DNA of 64,000 nt from Pseudoalteromonas sp049257235 (GTDB lineage: Bacteria; Pseudomonadota; Gammaproteobacteria; Enterobacterales; Alteromonadaceae). Below are positions 17,227-24,482 of this stretch, in pieces. The stretch is from contig NZ_JBMMUF010000002.1 of the NCBI RefSeq assembly GCF_049257235.1, forward strand, positions 124,001-188,000. The letters are read 5' to 3'. Each line of letters begins with the position of its first letter. Position 1 is the first letter of the stretch. Both the position numbers and the translations under genes were made by a program. The notes under the pieces are model-generated. The model did not search any database and was not told the origin of the DNA. It worked only from the letters and a program-made list of their open reading frames with translations.

Positions 17227-18880
17227 CTTTAAAGAGATGAGCTTGTTTAAAGGGCCCAATTTTGAGCTCAGTGGTTTAGGGTTCGTGTTGGCTACCATGC
17301 TCGCAGTGGTTATTGGTTTAAGCATTTACAGTGCCATGCAAAAGCGCGCGCAAGCTCATCTTGTCGCCGCCTATCATCACGCGAATATTTTGTGCCCGTT
17401 ATACCAAGATGAACCCACTCTTGCACAAGGCGACTGTACACAAGTTACGCAAACGCCTTTGAGCGCTGATGCTGAACCTGCTTATAACAACCAGACATTC
17501 TCGGACGAGCAGTTGCTGGTGCTGTTTAAAGCAGCCGGTATTGTTGACCCACAAGAAATCACTATGCCATCGGATATCCGTGAATTTTCGCGCTTTCCTG
17601 CCGCGGCTTATCTTGCCCATGTGATGACGCAAAAAGATGGCTTAAATCATCTCGACAGCTCAATTTCGACCATAAACATGATAGTGCAACTGGCGGGAGC
17701 ACTGGGTCAAGACAGTGTTATGACTCTGGGGGAGGAGGAGAATCAGTTCTATCAATTCTATTTAGCGACAGCCATTGCCAATGTGCAACTTAAGGTGCCT
17801 GATACCCAGTCGGCATTTCACTATCTTAGCGAGAAAATGAATCAAGGTGGTTTCTCGCCTAACGATTTACCGTATCAATTCAATGGCGAATATTGGCATG
17901 AGTTACCTTATGCAGGGTTAGTTATGTCGCCGCCCAATGTTCATAGTGACGCCGACATTTTAACGCAATTGTTGGTGGGTAAGAGTGTGGTTAAAAGCTA
18001 TCAACAAGGGTGGGGCGTTAATAGCACAGTGTTGAGTCAATTAGATCAACTGCAAAGTAGCGTTACTGACGAGCAGCGCTACCAGGTCATGGTTGGCTCA
18101 CAAAACCTGATTATGTATCTACTTAGCCAATTGCATTCAGACGCCGCGGTATCTGAGGCTAACGAGAGTTTGGTGAAAATACGTGGTTATGAGCAGGCGG
18201 GGATGTTCTTCCTCGCTGCGCTCATTCTCAACATTATTGTACTGCGTTTTGTGCGCCGCAAATGTGAAATGTTCCACCTTAAAAAGCTTTTCGAGATTAA
18301 TGCACACGCATACAAGAGTGCTCAAGGCAGTGAGCATGTTTCCAAGCAGTATCACAGCATCATTTTGACTCAACTCAAGCAGTTTAGCCTAGATTGGAAA
18401 GGCACCATGGTGGTGGGGCATGACAGTGCTATAGCGCGTATAAAAGCGTTGGTGGAAGGGAAGTTAAACTCAGAGCAAACCACGTTTAATACCGAGGATT
18501 TACGTGCTGCGGTAAGCTTAAAAGACGATAAACTTTACGGCTCCCGCTGGGTGATCCGTTGGGCGGCAATGACTTTGCCAGCACTTGGCTTTATTGGCAC
18601 GGTGCGCGGTATTTTGAATAGTTTAACGCAAGCAGACTCCATAGTATGGGCCACCACTCAAGCGCAGCGCGCTGATGCCATCAGCCAGTTGGCGGGAGAA
18701 TTAGGACTTGCATTTGCGACTACATTTATCGCCTTGGTAGCAGGTATCGTTGTGAGCTTCTTTAACGAGCAGCAAACGAAAAGTGAAGGGAGCTTCATTC
18801 AAGAACTTGAATCTTGGGCCGTATCTTCACTTGATATTCACCTTTATGAGCTCTACGGAAATAAACACCATGGCGAGTAA
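17213..18880 (+). CDS. ExbB/TolQ/MotA-like channel subunit with extra periplasmic domain
   Basis: 555 residues; its start overlaps the giant gene by 14 bases and has AAGGAG upstream. Helix 1 (about 20-42) is followed by a periplasmic domain of about 285 residues, helix 2 (about 328-347), a cytoplasmic stretch, helix 3 with the family signature PALGFIGTVRGI (about 453-464) and helix 4 (LGLAFATTFIALVAGIVV, about 497-515). Helices 2-4 match the TolQ/ExbB/MotA proton-channel core; the N-terminal helix plus periplasmic domain is an addition. It should form the stator ring around the ExbD-like proteins encoded next and convert ion flow into motion. Confidence 0.9.
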   Translation: MPKINFKEMSLFKGPNFELSGLGFVLATMLAVVIGLSIYSAMQKRAQAHLVAAYHHANILCPLYQDEPTLAQGDCTQVTQTPLSADAEPAYNNQTFSDEQLLVLFKAAGIVDPQEITMPSDIREFSRFPAAAYLAHVMTQKDGLNHLDSSISTINMIVQLAGALGQDSVMTLGEEENQFYQFYLATAIANVQLKVPDTQSAFHYLSEKMNQGGFSPNDLPYQFNGEYWHELPYAGLVMSPPNVHSDADILTQLLVGKSVVKSYQQGWGVNSTVLSQLDQLQSSVTDEQRYQVMVGSQNLIMYLLSQLHSDAAVSEANESLVKIRGYEQAGMFFLAALILNIIVLRFVRRKCEMFHLKKLFEINAHAYKSAQGSEHVSKQYHSIILTQLKQFSLDWKGTMVVGHDSAIARIKALVEGKLNSEQTTFNTEDLRAAVSLKDDKLYGSRWVIRWAAMTLPALGFIGTVRGILNSLTQADSIVWATTQAQRADAISQLAGELGLAFATTFIALVAGIVVSFFNEQQTKSEGSFIQELESWAVSSLDIHLYELYGNKHHGE

Positions 18881-19442
18881 GCAAAGGGAGGAGCTTGATG
18901 TATTGTCGTTAAGTTTTACTGATGTGCTGACCTGCGTGTTAGGAGCGTCTATTGCGCTGTTTCTGATATTTGTGGCCATCGTGAAACTGACGTCGACTGA
19001 CTCGCTAGCCTCGGGTAGCGCCAAAGCACAATGGAATAAAACGGCACGCTCCATTCAAAAACAAATGGATCAAGGTTTTGCCACCGCTTCGTTACGTATA
19101 GTTACTACAAACAAGGCGTTGCTCGACTCAATCTTAGTACAATCCAATAGCGGCAATGCCCAGCGCAGTATCCAAATAAGCCACCAAAATGCCACGTATT
19201 ATGGCGTGCTTGTGCACTTTGCACAGGGCCTCAAAACGCCTGTCAAAGTGGTATCTCAGGATATTGATTTAACGGGGGAATTAGCGGTGCAACTCACCGT
19301 TGGTGGTTTGCCGCAGTTTTGTACATTGCAGGTAAAAAGAGCCAAGCAAGGAAGTCAAAACATTATATTAGATATTAGCAAGCAGCATGATCTATACCTG
19401 AAATTCGCCAATGCCAGTGGTTTTTGTGAAGGGCGAAGTTAG
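18870..19442 (+). CDS. ExbD/MotB-like single-helix motor protein A
   Basis: 190 residues from the ATG at 18870, which overlaps the channel gene by 11 bases; an upstream GTG frame to 18783 is less likely. A short cytoplasmic tail is followed by one membrane helix beginning SLSFTDVLTCVLGASIALF, with Asp18 at the place where ExbD, TolR and MotB carry the ion-binding aspartate. The remainder is periplasmic, of mixed alpha/beta character, with two Cys (in PQFCTLQV and SGFCEGRS). It has no OmpA-type peptidoglycan-binding domain. It is probably a rod or plug component acting with the ExbB-like ring. The next gene has the same N-terminal plan. Confidence 0.85.
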   Translation: MASKQREELDVLSLSFTDVLTCVLGASIALFLIFVAIVKLTSTDSLASGSAKAQWNKTARSIQKQMDQGFATASLRIVTTNKALLDSILVQSNSGNAQRSIQISHQNATYYGVLVHFAQGLKTPVKVVSQDIDLTGELAVQLTVGGLPQFCTLQVKRAKQGSQNIILDISKQHDLYLKFANASGFCEGRS

Positions 19443-19444
19443 TT

Positions 19445-20197
19445 ATGGCTAAAGCAAGGCGCAGCGAAACCAACACCTTTACAATGAGCTTTTTAGACTT
19501 AGTGTCGGCGGGCTTTGGTGCGGCATTCTTTTTATTTCTCATTTTTGCATCTTTGCCCATTACCCCATCAGGTGGGATGGCTGGGAGCACTGAATACATT
19601 GACGTTGAATTACAATGGTCTGAGCGCGATTACTTACTAGAGTTAGTTGTTTATCCTCCACAGGGAGAGCCACTGCGCTTAGGGCATCCGCATATCCAAA
19701 TTGATCCTTTATCGGGGCAAATATACTTATCTGAACAGCATAATACGCAGCTTATCAATGGCTTTAAAGCAGCCTATTTAACAGGGTCTTCGGCCTATGG
19801 TGAACAGTCTCTGCAAGATCAAGGGTCGCACCAGGAATTTGTTCATTTACGGGTGATTGACCCGTGCCCCGGACAATGGCGTTTTGCCATTAACGTAAAT
19901 AACCGCCGAGGTAGCGCGGCCTACATGCACAGCAAAAATGGTACTGCCAAAGTACCATTGAATAAACTAAATGCTTACACCTCAACAGAGGATCTCGCTC
20001 TTAGCGCTGCTTATATCAGTACCGTAAAAGAAATCGATTTGTTGCAAAACCTCAGCGCTTATTTAGGCGGAACAGCATTAAATACCTTCTCTGCGATCAC
20101 TTGGCAAAGTCCAGACAACACCACCACAGATACCTTAACAGTCAAAGAACCGAAAGAGGCCAGCAGCAAAAGCCATTGCCGTATAGGTACAAATTAA
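19445..20197 (+). CDS. ExbD/MotB-like single-helix motor protein B
   Basis: 250 residues, starting 2 bases after the previous stop. The N terminus reads TMSFLDLVSAGFGAAFFLFL, with Asp18 at exactly the same place as in its neighbour and a glycine-rich helix. The periplasmic part (about 40-250) is longer, beta-rich, and unlike that of protein A. No OmpA domain is present. Two different single-helix proteins beside one channel gene suggest a heteromeric stator core such as ExbB with two ExbD types. No terminator is evident after it; the cation channel gene starts 156 bases downstream. Confidence 0.85.
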   Translation: MAKARRSETNTFTMSFLDLVSAGFGAAFFLFLIFASLPITPSGGMAGSTEYIDVELQWSERDYLLELVVYPPQGEPLRLGHPHIQIDPLSGQIYLSEQHNTQLINGFKAAYLTGSSAYGEQSLQDQGSHQEFVHLRVIDPCPGQWRFAINVNNRRGSAAYMHSKNGTAKVPLNKLNAYTSTEDLALSAAYISTVKEIDLLQNLSAYLGGTALNTFSAITWQSPDNTTTDTLTVKEPKEASSKSHCRIGTN

Positions 20198-20353
20198 CTT
20201 TTGTAAGTTACTGAGACGTTTACTAAGGCGAAGCGAACGTACAGGTGCAATTTGGCGCTAAACAGAGGTAATTACAAATAAAGCGTTTGCAATTCATTTT
20301 CCAATGCTAAAATCGCGGCCACTGCGTTTTTGATTCACAGCTTTTATATAATC

Positions 20354-21157
20354 ATGTACGAAAACATTAGAACTTCATTAAACAATCTTAAAAACAATAA
20401 GTTTTTCGAGCTCACTGTTGTTGCAGTGATCATCATTTCAGCCCTTGAAATAGGGGCAAAGACTTTCGCGCTACCTGATGGTGCCTTGTCGTTTACCCAA
20501 GTACTTGATGTATTCATCACAGTTTTTTTCTTATTCGAAATCACCATTCGTTTTATTGCCGATGACGACAAGAAGAACTTCTTCAAAAAAGGCTGGAATA
20601 TATTCGACACGCTGGTGGTTGCCGTTAGCCTTATTCCAATCAACGACAGTGAAATGGCGCTATTGGCTCGATTAGTGAGAGTGTTTCGTGTGCTGCGTAT
20701 GGTGTCGGTGGTGCCAGAGCTGCGCGTACTTATCAACTCACTGCTCAAAGCCTTGCCGCAGTTAGGCTATGTAATATTACTGATGTTCATTATCTTCTAC
20801 ATTTATGCCGCTGTCGGCAGCTTTATCTTTAAAGACATCAACCCAACACTTTGGGGGGATATCGCCATCTCAATGTTGACCTTATTCCGCATCATGACCT
20901 TTGAAGATTGGACAGACATTCAATACGAGACCATGGAAGTCTACCCCATGTCGTGGATCTTCTATTTATCGTTTATCTTTTTCACCGCATTTGCGTTCTT
21001 AAACATGGTGATTGGTATTGTTGTAAACGTGATGGAAGACGAACATGCAAAGGCGCGAAAAGAACAAGAGGCCGAAGACAACACACCAACGATTGAAGAC
21101 CTACACAAAGAAATCCAAGAACTTAAGCAGCTTATAAGGGAGCAGGGGAAGGGATAA
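20354..21157 (+). CDS. Bacterial voltage-gated cation channel (one-domain, six-helix)
   Basis: 267 residues from the ATG at 20354. Six helices make the voltage sensor (S1-S4) and pore (S5-S6). S4 carries Arg at every third place (ARLVRVFRVLRMV). The pore loop reads LFRIMTFEDWTDIQ, where known bacterial sodium channels have TLESW; the EDWTD form also recalls calcium-channel repeats, so selectivity for sodium or calcium is open. S6 (FLNMVIGIVVNVM) leads into a C-terminal coiled coil rich in Glu and Lys that would make the tetramer. It stands alone, followed by its own terminator. Confidence 0.9.
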   Translation: MYENIRTSLNNLKNNKFFELTVVAVIIISALEIGAKTFALPDGALSFTQVLDVFITVFFLFEITIRFIADDDKKNFFKKGWNIFDTLVVAVSLIPINDSEMALLARLVRVFRVLRMVSVVPELRVLINSLLKALPQLGYVILLMFIIFYIYAAVGSFIFKDINPTLWGDIAISMLTLFRIMTFEDWTDIQYETMEVYPMSWIFYLSFIFFTAFAFLNMVIGIVVNVMEDEHAKARKEQEAEDNTPTIEDLHKEIQELKQLIREQGKG

Positions 21158-21194
21158 CTAAAGCAAGTTTGGCTTTGCGATTTTAGATGTTTTT

Positions 21195-21218
21195 AAGGCG
21201 CTGTAGAGCGCCTTTTTT
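21195..21218 (+). terminator. Terminator of the cation channel gene
   Basis: Stem AAGGCGCT / AGCGCCTT with a short loop, followed by six T. Confidence 0.85.
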
Positions 21219-21240
21219 ATGTAAGATGTAGTTTGTGCTG

Positions 21241-21328
21241 ATTGTACTCAAATGCATCCATGCATTTGCCCCTTCGGGCGCCTGCGTGGTACAAAATGCT
21301 CCCGAGATTTTGTGAACCCGTGGGGTTT
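21241..21328. repeat. Hairpin-rich direct repeat, copy 1 (88 bp)
   Basis: This stretch recurs at 21489-21576 with two mismatches. It contains perfect short inverted repeats: CAAATGCAT-CC-ATGCATTTG (21249-21268), a CCCCTTCGGGCG turn and ACAAAAT...ATTTTGT. It lies between convergent genes and looks like a mosaic extragenic palindromic element. Confidence 0.85.
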
Positions 21329-21387
21329 ATGATTTCAGGCATCCTGCCTTTCACCGCTCGCTGTGCTCGGGCCGTACAAAGCACGTT

Positions 21388-21410
21388 CAAATTTGCTTCC
21401 GGCAAATTTG
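21388..21410. repeat. Perfect 9-bp inverted repeat
   Basis: CAAATTTGC and GCAAATTTG are separated by five bases. It lies in the part of repeat copy 1 that is missing between the two modules in copy 2. Confidence 0.7.
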
Positions 21411-21411
21411 T

Positions 21412-21467
21412 CACCACCCGAATTCCACGCAATAAAAAACCCCGTGCTTATCAGCACAGGGTTTGTT
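21412..21467 (-). repeat. Duplicate of the tmRNA terminator module (copy 1, 56 bp)
   Basis: Identical to 21581-21636, including the AACCCTGTGCTGATAAGCACGGGGTT stem-loop and T run read on the minus strand. This copy is about 170 bases beyond the terminator next to ssrA and may act as a back-up terminator. Confidence 0.85.
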
Positions 21468-21488
21468 TGGGTGTCGAACTATAGGGGG

Positions 21489-21576
21489 ATTGTACTCAAA
21501 TGCATCCATGCATTTGCCCCTTCGGGCGCCTGCGCGGTACAAAATGCTCCCGACATTTTGTGAACCCGTGGGGTTT
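21489..21576. repeat. Hairpin-rich direct repeat, copy 2 (88 bp)
   Basis: Second copy of the 21241-21328 element, offset 248 bases. One change improves the second hairpin to eight pairs (ACAAAATG...CATTTTGT). Here the element joins the terminator module after only four bases, whereas in copy 1 they are about 80 bases apart. Confidence 0.85.
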
Positions 21577-21599
21577 CATTCACCACCCGAATTCCACGC

Positions 21600-21636
21600 A
21601 ATAAAAAACCCCGTGCTTATCAGCACAGGGTTTGTT
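21600..21636 (-). terminator. Intrinsic terminator of ssrA (within 56-bp repeat copy 2)
   Basis: Read on the minus strand, the stem AACCCTGTGCT / AGCACGGGGTT is followed by TTTTTATTG, three bases after the CCA end of tmRNA. Repeat copy 2 spans 21581-21636. Confidence 0.85.
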
Positions 21637-21638
21637 AT

Positions 21639-21995
21639 TGGTGGAGCTGGGGGGATTTGAACCCCCGTCCGGAAAACCTCGACCATCGGTCCTACATGTT
21701 TAGTATCGTCTTTTGGTTAACCTTTGAGTCTCGGACGAACACGATAAACAAAGGCGAGGCCGCTTAGTTTTAGCCCTTCAACCCCGGCCAGGGTTTCCGT
21801 AGCGAGTCCATGTAGGGTGACACTTCAGAACCGGGTCCACAGACATACACCGGAGAAGTGCTAGCGGGCTATTATGCCGCTAGAGCGTAGTTATCGTCGT
21901 TTGCGATTACTTTAAATGCGGCTTTTTTACGAGGCCAACCGCACCTCGACATGCACCTCAGGCTTCTTGAATCCCGTCGAATCCTAATCAGCCCC
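21639..21995 (-). ncRNA. ssrA: Transfer-messenger RNA (tmRNA)
   Basis: The minus strand begins GGGGCTGATTAGGATTCGAC and ends CCAGCTCCACCA, the paired tRNA-like ends of tmRNA, with the T-arm GGGGATTTGAACC visible on the plus strand. The tag reading frame GCA AAC GAC GAT AAC TAC GCT CTA GCG GCA TAA encodes ANDDNYALAA, one residue different from E. coli. Length is about 357 nt. It rescues stalled ribosomes and marks the product for proteolysis, including by ClpXP and Lon, which are encoded in this window. Confidence 0.97.
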
Positions 21996-22018
21996 TGAAT
22001 CCAAAAATTCAGTACTTG

Positions 22019-22048
22019 TTAACTCATTGCCTTAGGCAATAACGTCAA
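22019..22048 (-). promoter_or_regulatory. Possible ssrA promoter
   Basis: On the minus strand TTGACG (22043-22048) is followed after 18 bases by the weak -10 AGTTAA (22019-22024), about 25 bases before the mature 5' end. The -10 match is poor, so this is tentative. Confidence 0.3.
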
Positions 22049-22202
22049 CATTTGCGGGCATTGTAGCCCCTACGTTCTGGCTTATCAATACATTTCGTTA
22101 AATCTACGAGCTGCTAAACCATTGAAAGTAGTTAATTGATTACTCTTTAATCTATATGGTGTCGCCAGTGCAAAAAATCAAGTGAGGGGGAGCAAACGCG
22201 AT

Positions 22203-22880
22203 TTAGTTGTCTTGCTCGTTATTAGTGTTTTCTTGCTCGTCTGTATTTTCTTCAGGTAATGGCCAGCCTCCCAGCGCTTGCCACTTATTGACGATGTAAC
22301 AGAACAATTCAGCTGTACGTTCGGTATCGTATAAAGCACTGTGCGCCTGCGAATTATCAAAATCTATTCCTGCCGCACGACATGCTTTTGCAAGTACTGT
22401 TTGGCCAAGCGCCAACCCCGCAAGTGATGTGGTGTCGAAGCTCACAAATGGGTGAAATGGGATGCGCTTAATTTTACAACGTTCAATAGCCGTATTAAGG
22501 AAGCCGTGATCGAATGCAGCATTATGCGCCACAATCACAGAGCGTTGACAGCCCGCGTCTTTTTGCGCCTTGCGCACGAATTTGCAGATGCTTTTCATGG
22601 CTTCAGATTCATCAACAGCACCACGCAGTTCAGAGAAAGGGTCGATACCATTAAACTCAATAGCTGATTGCTCTATATTGGCGCCTTCAAAGGGCTTAAC
22701 ATGAAAATGTTGGGTTTGATCTAGGCTTAGCACACCCTCGTCATCCATTTTTAACGTGGTGACTGCAATTTCGAGTAACGCATCCGTTTGATTATTAAAG
22801 CCTGCGGTTTCTACGTCGATAACTACAGGAAAGAAGCCACGAAAACGTTTTGCGAAAAGTGTTTGTTGTGCGTCTGCCAT
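22203..22880 (-). CDS. rnt: Ribonuclease T
   Basis: 225 residues from the ATG at 22880; TTG codons further upstream give a slightly longer frame without better support. It is a DEDDh exonuclease: VIDVETAGF (Exo I), HNAAFDHGFL (Exo II) and HSALYDTERTAELF (Exo III) carry the metal-binding Asp/Glu and the catalytic His. RNase T trims the 3' ends of tRNA and other stable RNAs, which fits its place beside ssrA. The C-terminal tail (Glu/Asn-rich, DEQENTNNEQDN) is low complexity. The protein is slightly longer than the E. coli enzyme for that reason. Confidence 0.95.
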   Translation of the reverse strand: MADAQQTLFAKRFRGFFPVVIDVETAGFNNQTDALLEIAVTTLKMDDEGVLSLDQTQHFHVKPFEGANIEQSAIEFNGIDPFSELRGAVDESEAMKSICKFVRKAQKDAGCQRSVIVAHNAAFDHGFLNTAIERCKIKRIPFHPFVSFDTTSLAGLALGQTVLAKACRAAGIDFDNSQAHSALYDTERTAELFCYIVNKWQALGGWPLPEENTDEQENTNNEQDN

Positions 22881-23057
22881 CAATTTACTGCCCAATGCCT
22901 TTAAAGGTCGGCTATTATGTCAAAAACTGGAGTAGGCTTACAGGGGCAGTAGTAAATATTTGTGACAGCCCATCCAGTATATGGGCGTTTGGTACAATAA
23001 TTGCTTTGTTTCTAGGGTCAGTTAGGGTGTCAAATTACCAACAAGGTAGGGAGTTTC

Positions 23058-23924
23058 ATGATTAAGTATTCAGTTGTCGCATTAGCACTTGGGGCAAGTA
23101 CCTTTGCTCACGGGGCGATGCGCACATATGAAGCCGATGCGGCTACATCACATTGGGATTTAGTGGCAAATTCTCGCCTCCAATGCCAACTCAATCATGA
23201 AGTACCTTATTACGGCGAGGCAGTGTTTAGCGCCAATGCCAGTAAAAATCGTGACTTGCTTTTCAACCTTGATATGGTCGTGCAACCCGACACTTATGAT
23301 TTAGCTTCACTTGAGGCGGTTCCGCCACGATGGCGCCCGGGCCAACAGGCTCGACCTTTGGCATCAATGGAGTTACTGCGCCAATTCGATGGTGAGTTAG
23401 GCAATAAAACCACGTGGCAAATTCTGTCAGAGCTAGAAAAGGGCAACCATCCTACCTTTTACTACCAAGATTGGCGCAATGAACAAGACCGTATTGCTGT
23501 AGCGCTTTCATCGCTTAATTTTAAAGACGCATACTGGTCGTTCATCCAATGTCGCGACAACCTCTTACCCTATAGTTTCGAAGATATTGCCTTTACTGTT
23601 ATGAACTACAAAAAGAACTCCAGTGAGTTGACCAAGTCTTCTAAGAAGCGCTTGCAGCAAATTGGGGAATATTTGAAGCATGACAAAGAAATTGAATCGA
23701 TCATGATCTCGGCATACACCGACAGTTATGGTGGGCGTTGGATTAACGAACAATTATCTATTCGCCGAGCAGAAGCGATCGCCACTTACATTAAAGAACT
23801 CGGTGTTGATGAGGGTAAGTTAGTGACCACGGGCTTTGGTGAGAAGCGTCATGTCGCACCTAATGAAACCGTGATTGGTCGAGGCAAAAACCGTAGGGTA
23901 GTGATTCAAATCGCAAAACCTTAA
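23058..23924 (+). CDS. motY: Sodium-type flagellar motor protein MotY
   Basis: 288 residues with a signal peptide (about 1-19, FAHGA). The N-terminal domain (about 21-155) includes the MotY features SRLQCQLNHEVPYYG and AVPPRWRPGQ; the C-terminal OmpA-like domain (about 170-288) has ISAYTDSYGGRWINEQLSIRRAEA and the NRRVVI ending used for peptidoglycan binding. MotY forms the T ring that anchors the PomAB stator around polar sodium-driven flagella. The presence of MotY implies such a motor in this organism. The gene stands alone, divergent from rnt, with its own terminator. Confidence 0.95.
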   Translation: MIKYSVVALALGASTFAHGAMRTYEADAATSHWDLVANSRLQCQLNHEVPYYGEAVFSANASKNRDLLFNLDMVVQPDTYDLASLEAVPPRWRPGQQARPLASMELLRQFDGELGNKTTWQILSELEKGNHPTFYYQDWRNEQDRIAVALSSLNFKDAYWSFIQCRDNLLPYSFEDIAFTVMNYKKNSSELTKSSKKRLQQIGEYLKHDKEIESIMISAYTDSYGGRWINEQLSIRRAEAIATYIKELGVDEGKLVTTGFGEKRHVAPNETVIGRGKNRRVVIQIAKP

Positions 23925-23958
23925 AGGTAATCGCGTAGTTTTAGTGCGCATAAATAAT

Positions 23959-23984
23959 AAAGCCAGCGTTATGCTGGCTTTTTA
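23959..23984 (+). terminator. Terminator after motY
   Basis: Stem AAAGCCAGC / GCTGGCTTT with loop GTTAT-like and a T run; A/T flanks allow use in both directions. Confidence 0.85.
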
Positions 23985-24001
23985 ATTAATCGAGTGAGAG
24001 G

Positions 24002-24361
24002 CTACATGTCGCTCCCAGCAGCAGCGCTCACCATCGCGCTTATCTCAGTCCACTCACCACGTTGATATACACTGATTTTCACAGGGTGGCTGTTTACCGT
24101 ATAAAACAGTGTAAAACGGCCAATATCGCTGGTGGTTTTCATTGGCTCGCCAAGTTTGTTGCTGTAGAAGGACTGAACTTCTGCGTCGCTTAATCGAGTG
24201 AAACCGTCTAACACCATCGGGTATTTTTTATCTACCGTCATTCGGGTTTGAAAATCCTCAGGCAAAGGCAGCACAGATAAATCAGCCATAGCGTGTTGGC
24301 TTAGCGCAAGTAGCATACCTGCTGATAACATGGTTGCCGCTCGACGAAGGGCGTTGCTCAT
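24002..24361 (-). CDS. Small secreted protein of unknown function
   Basis: 119 residues from the ATG at 24361, which has GGAG at good spacing; the longer frame to 24421 lacks one. A signal peptide (about 1-27) ends in HAMA-DL. The mature part of about 92 residues is a mixed alpha/beta domain (DFQTRMTVDKKYPMVLDGF, then VKISVYQRGEWTEISAMV). I do not recognise the family. It lies 120 bases downstream of the minus-strand mnmC start region's far side and between motY and mnmC, apparently as a single gene. Confidence 0.75.
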   Translation of the reverse strand: MSNALRRAATMLSAGMLLALSQHAMADLSVLPLPEDFQTRMTVDKKYPMVLDGFTRLSDAEVQSFYSNKLGEPMKTTSDIGRFTLFYTVNSHPVKISVYQRGEWTEISAMVSAAAGSDM

Positions 24362-24482
24362 GGTTCCACTCCATTTATGAAATTCGCTTAATAAATAGTG
24401 CCTAACTGTTTGTCTCAACACAGAAACATGTGTACTAAAGAAGTTGGCTACTTTATAAAGTTAACCCATGTTTAACAAAAAA

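Noticed and set aside
17213..20197. Possible Zorya defence system because of MotA/MotB-like genes
   Set aside because: The small proteins lack the OmpA-type domain of ZorB and no helicase or nuclease effector genes (ZorC, ZorD, ZorE) are nearby.
20344..20748. 134-codon minus-strand frame over the cation channel gene
   Set aside because: Antisense shadow rich in Ser and Thr, with no start signal.
21639..22200. Genomic island or integrase at the ssrA 3' end
   Set aside because: No integrase gene or attachment-type repeat of the tmRNA end was found; only terminator and hairpin repeats are duplicated.
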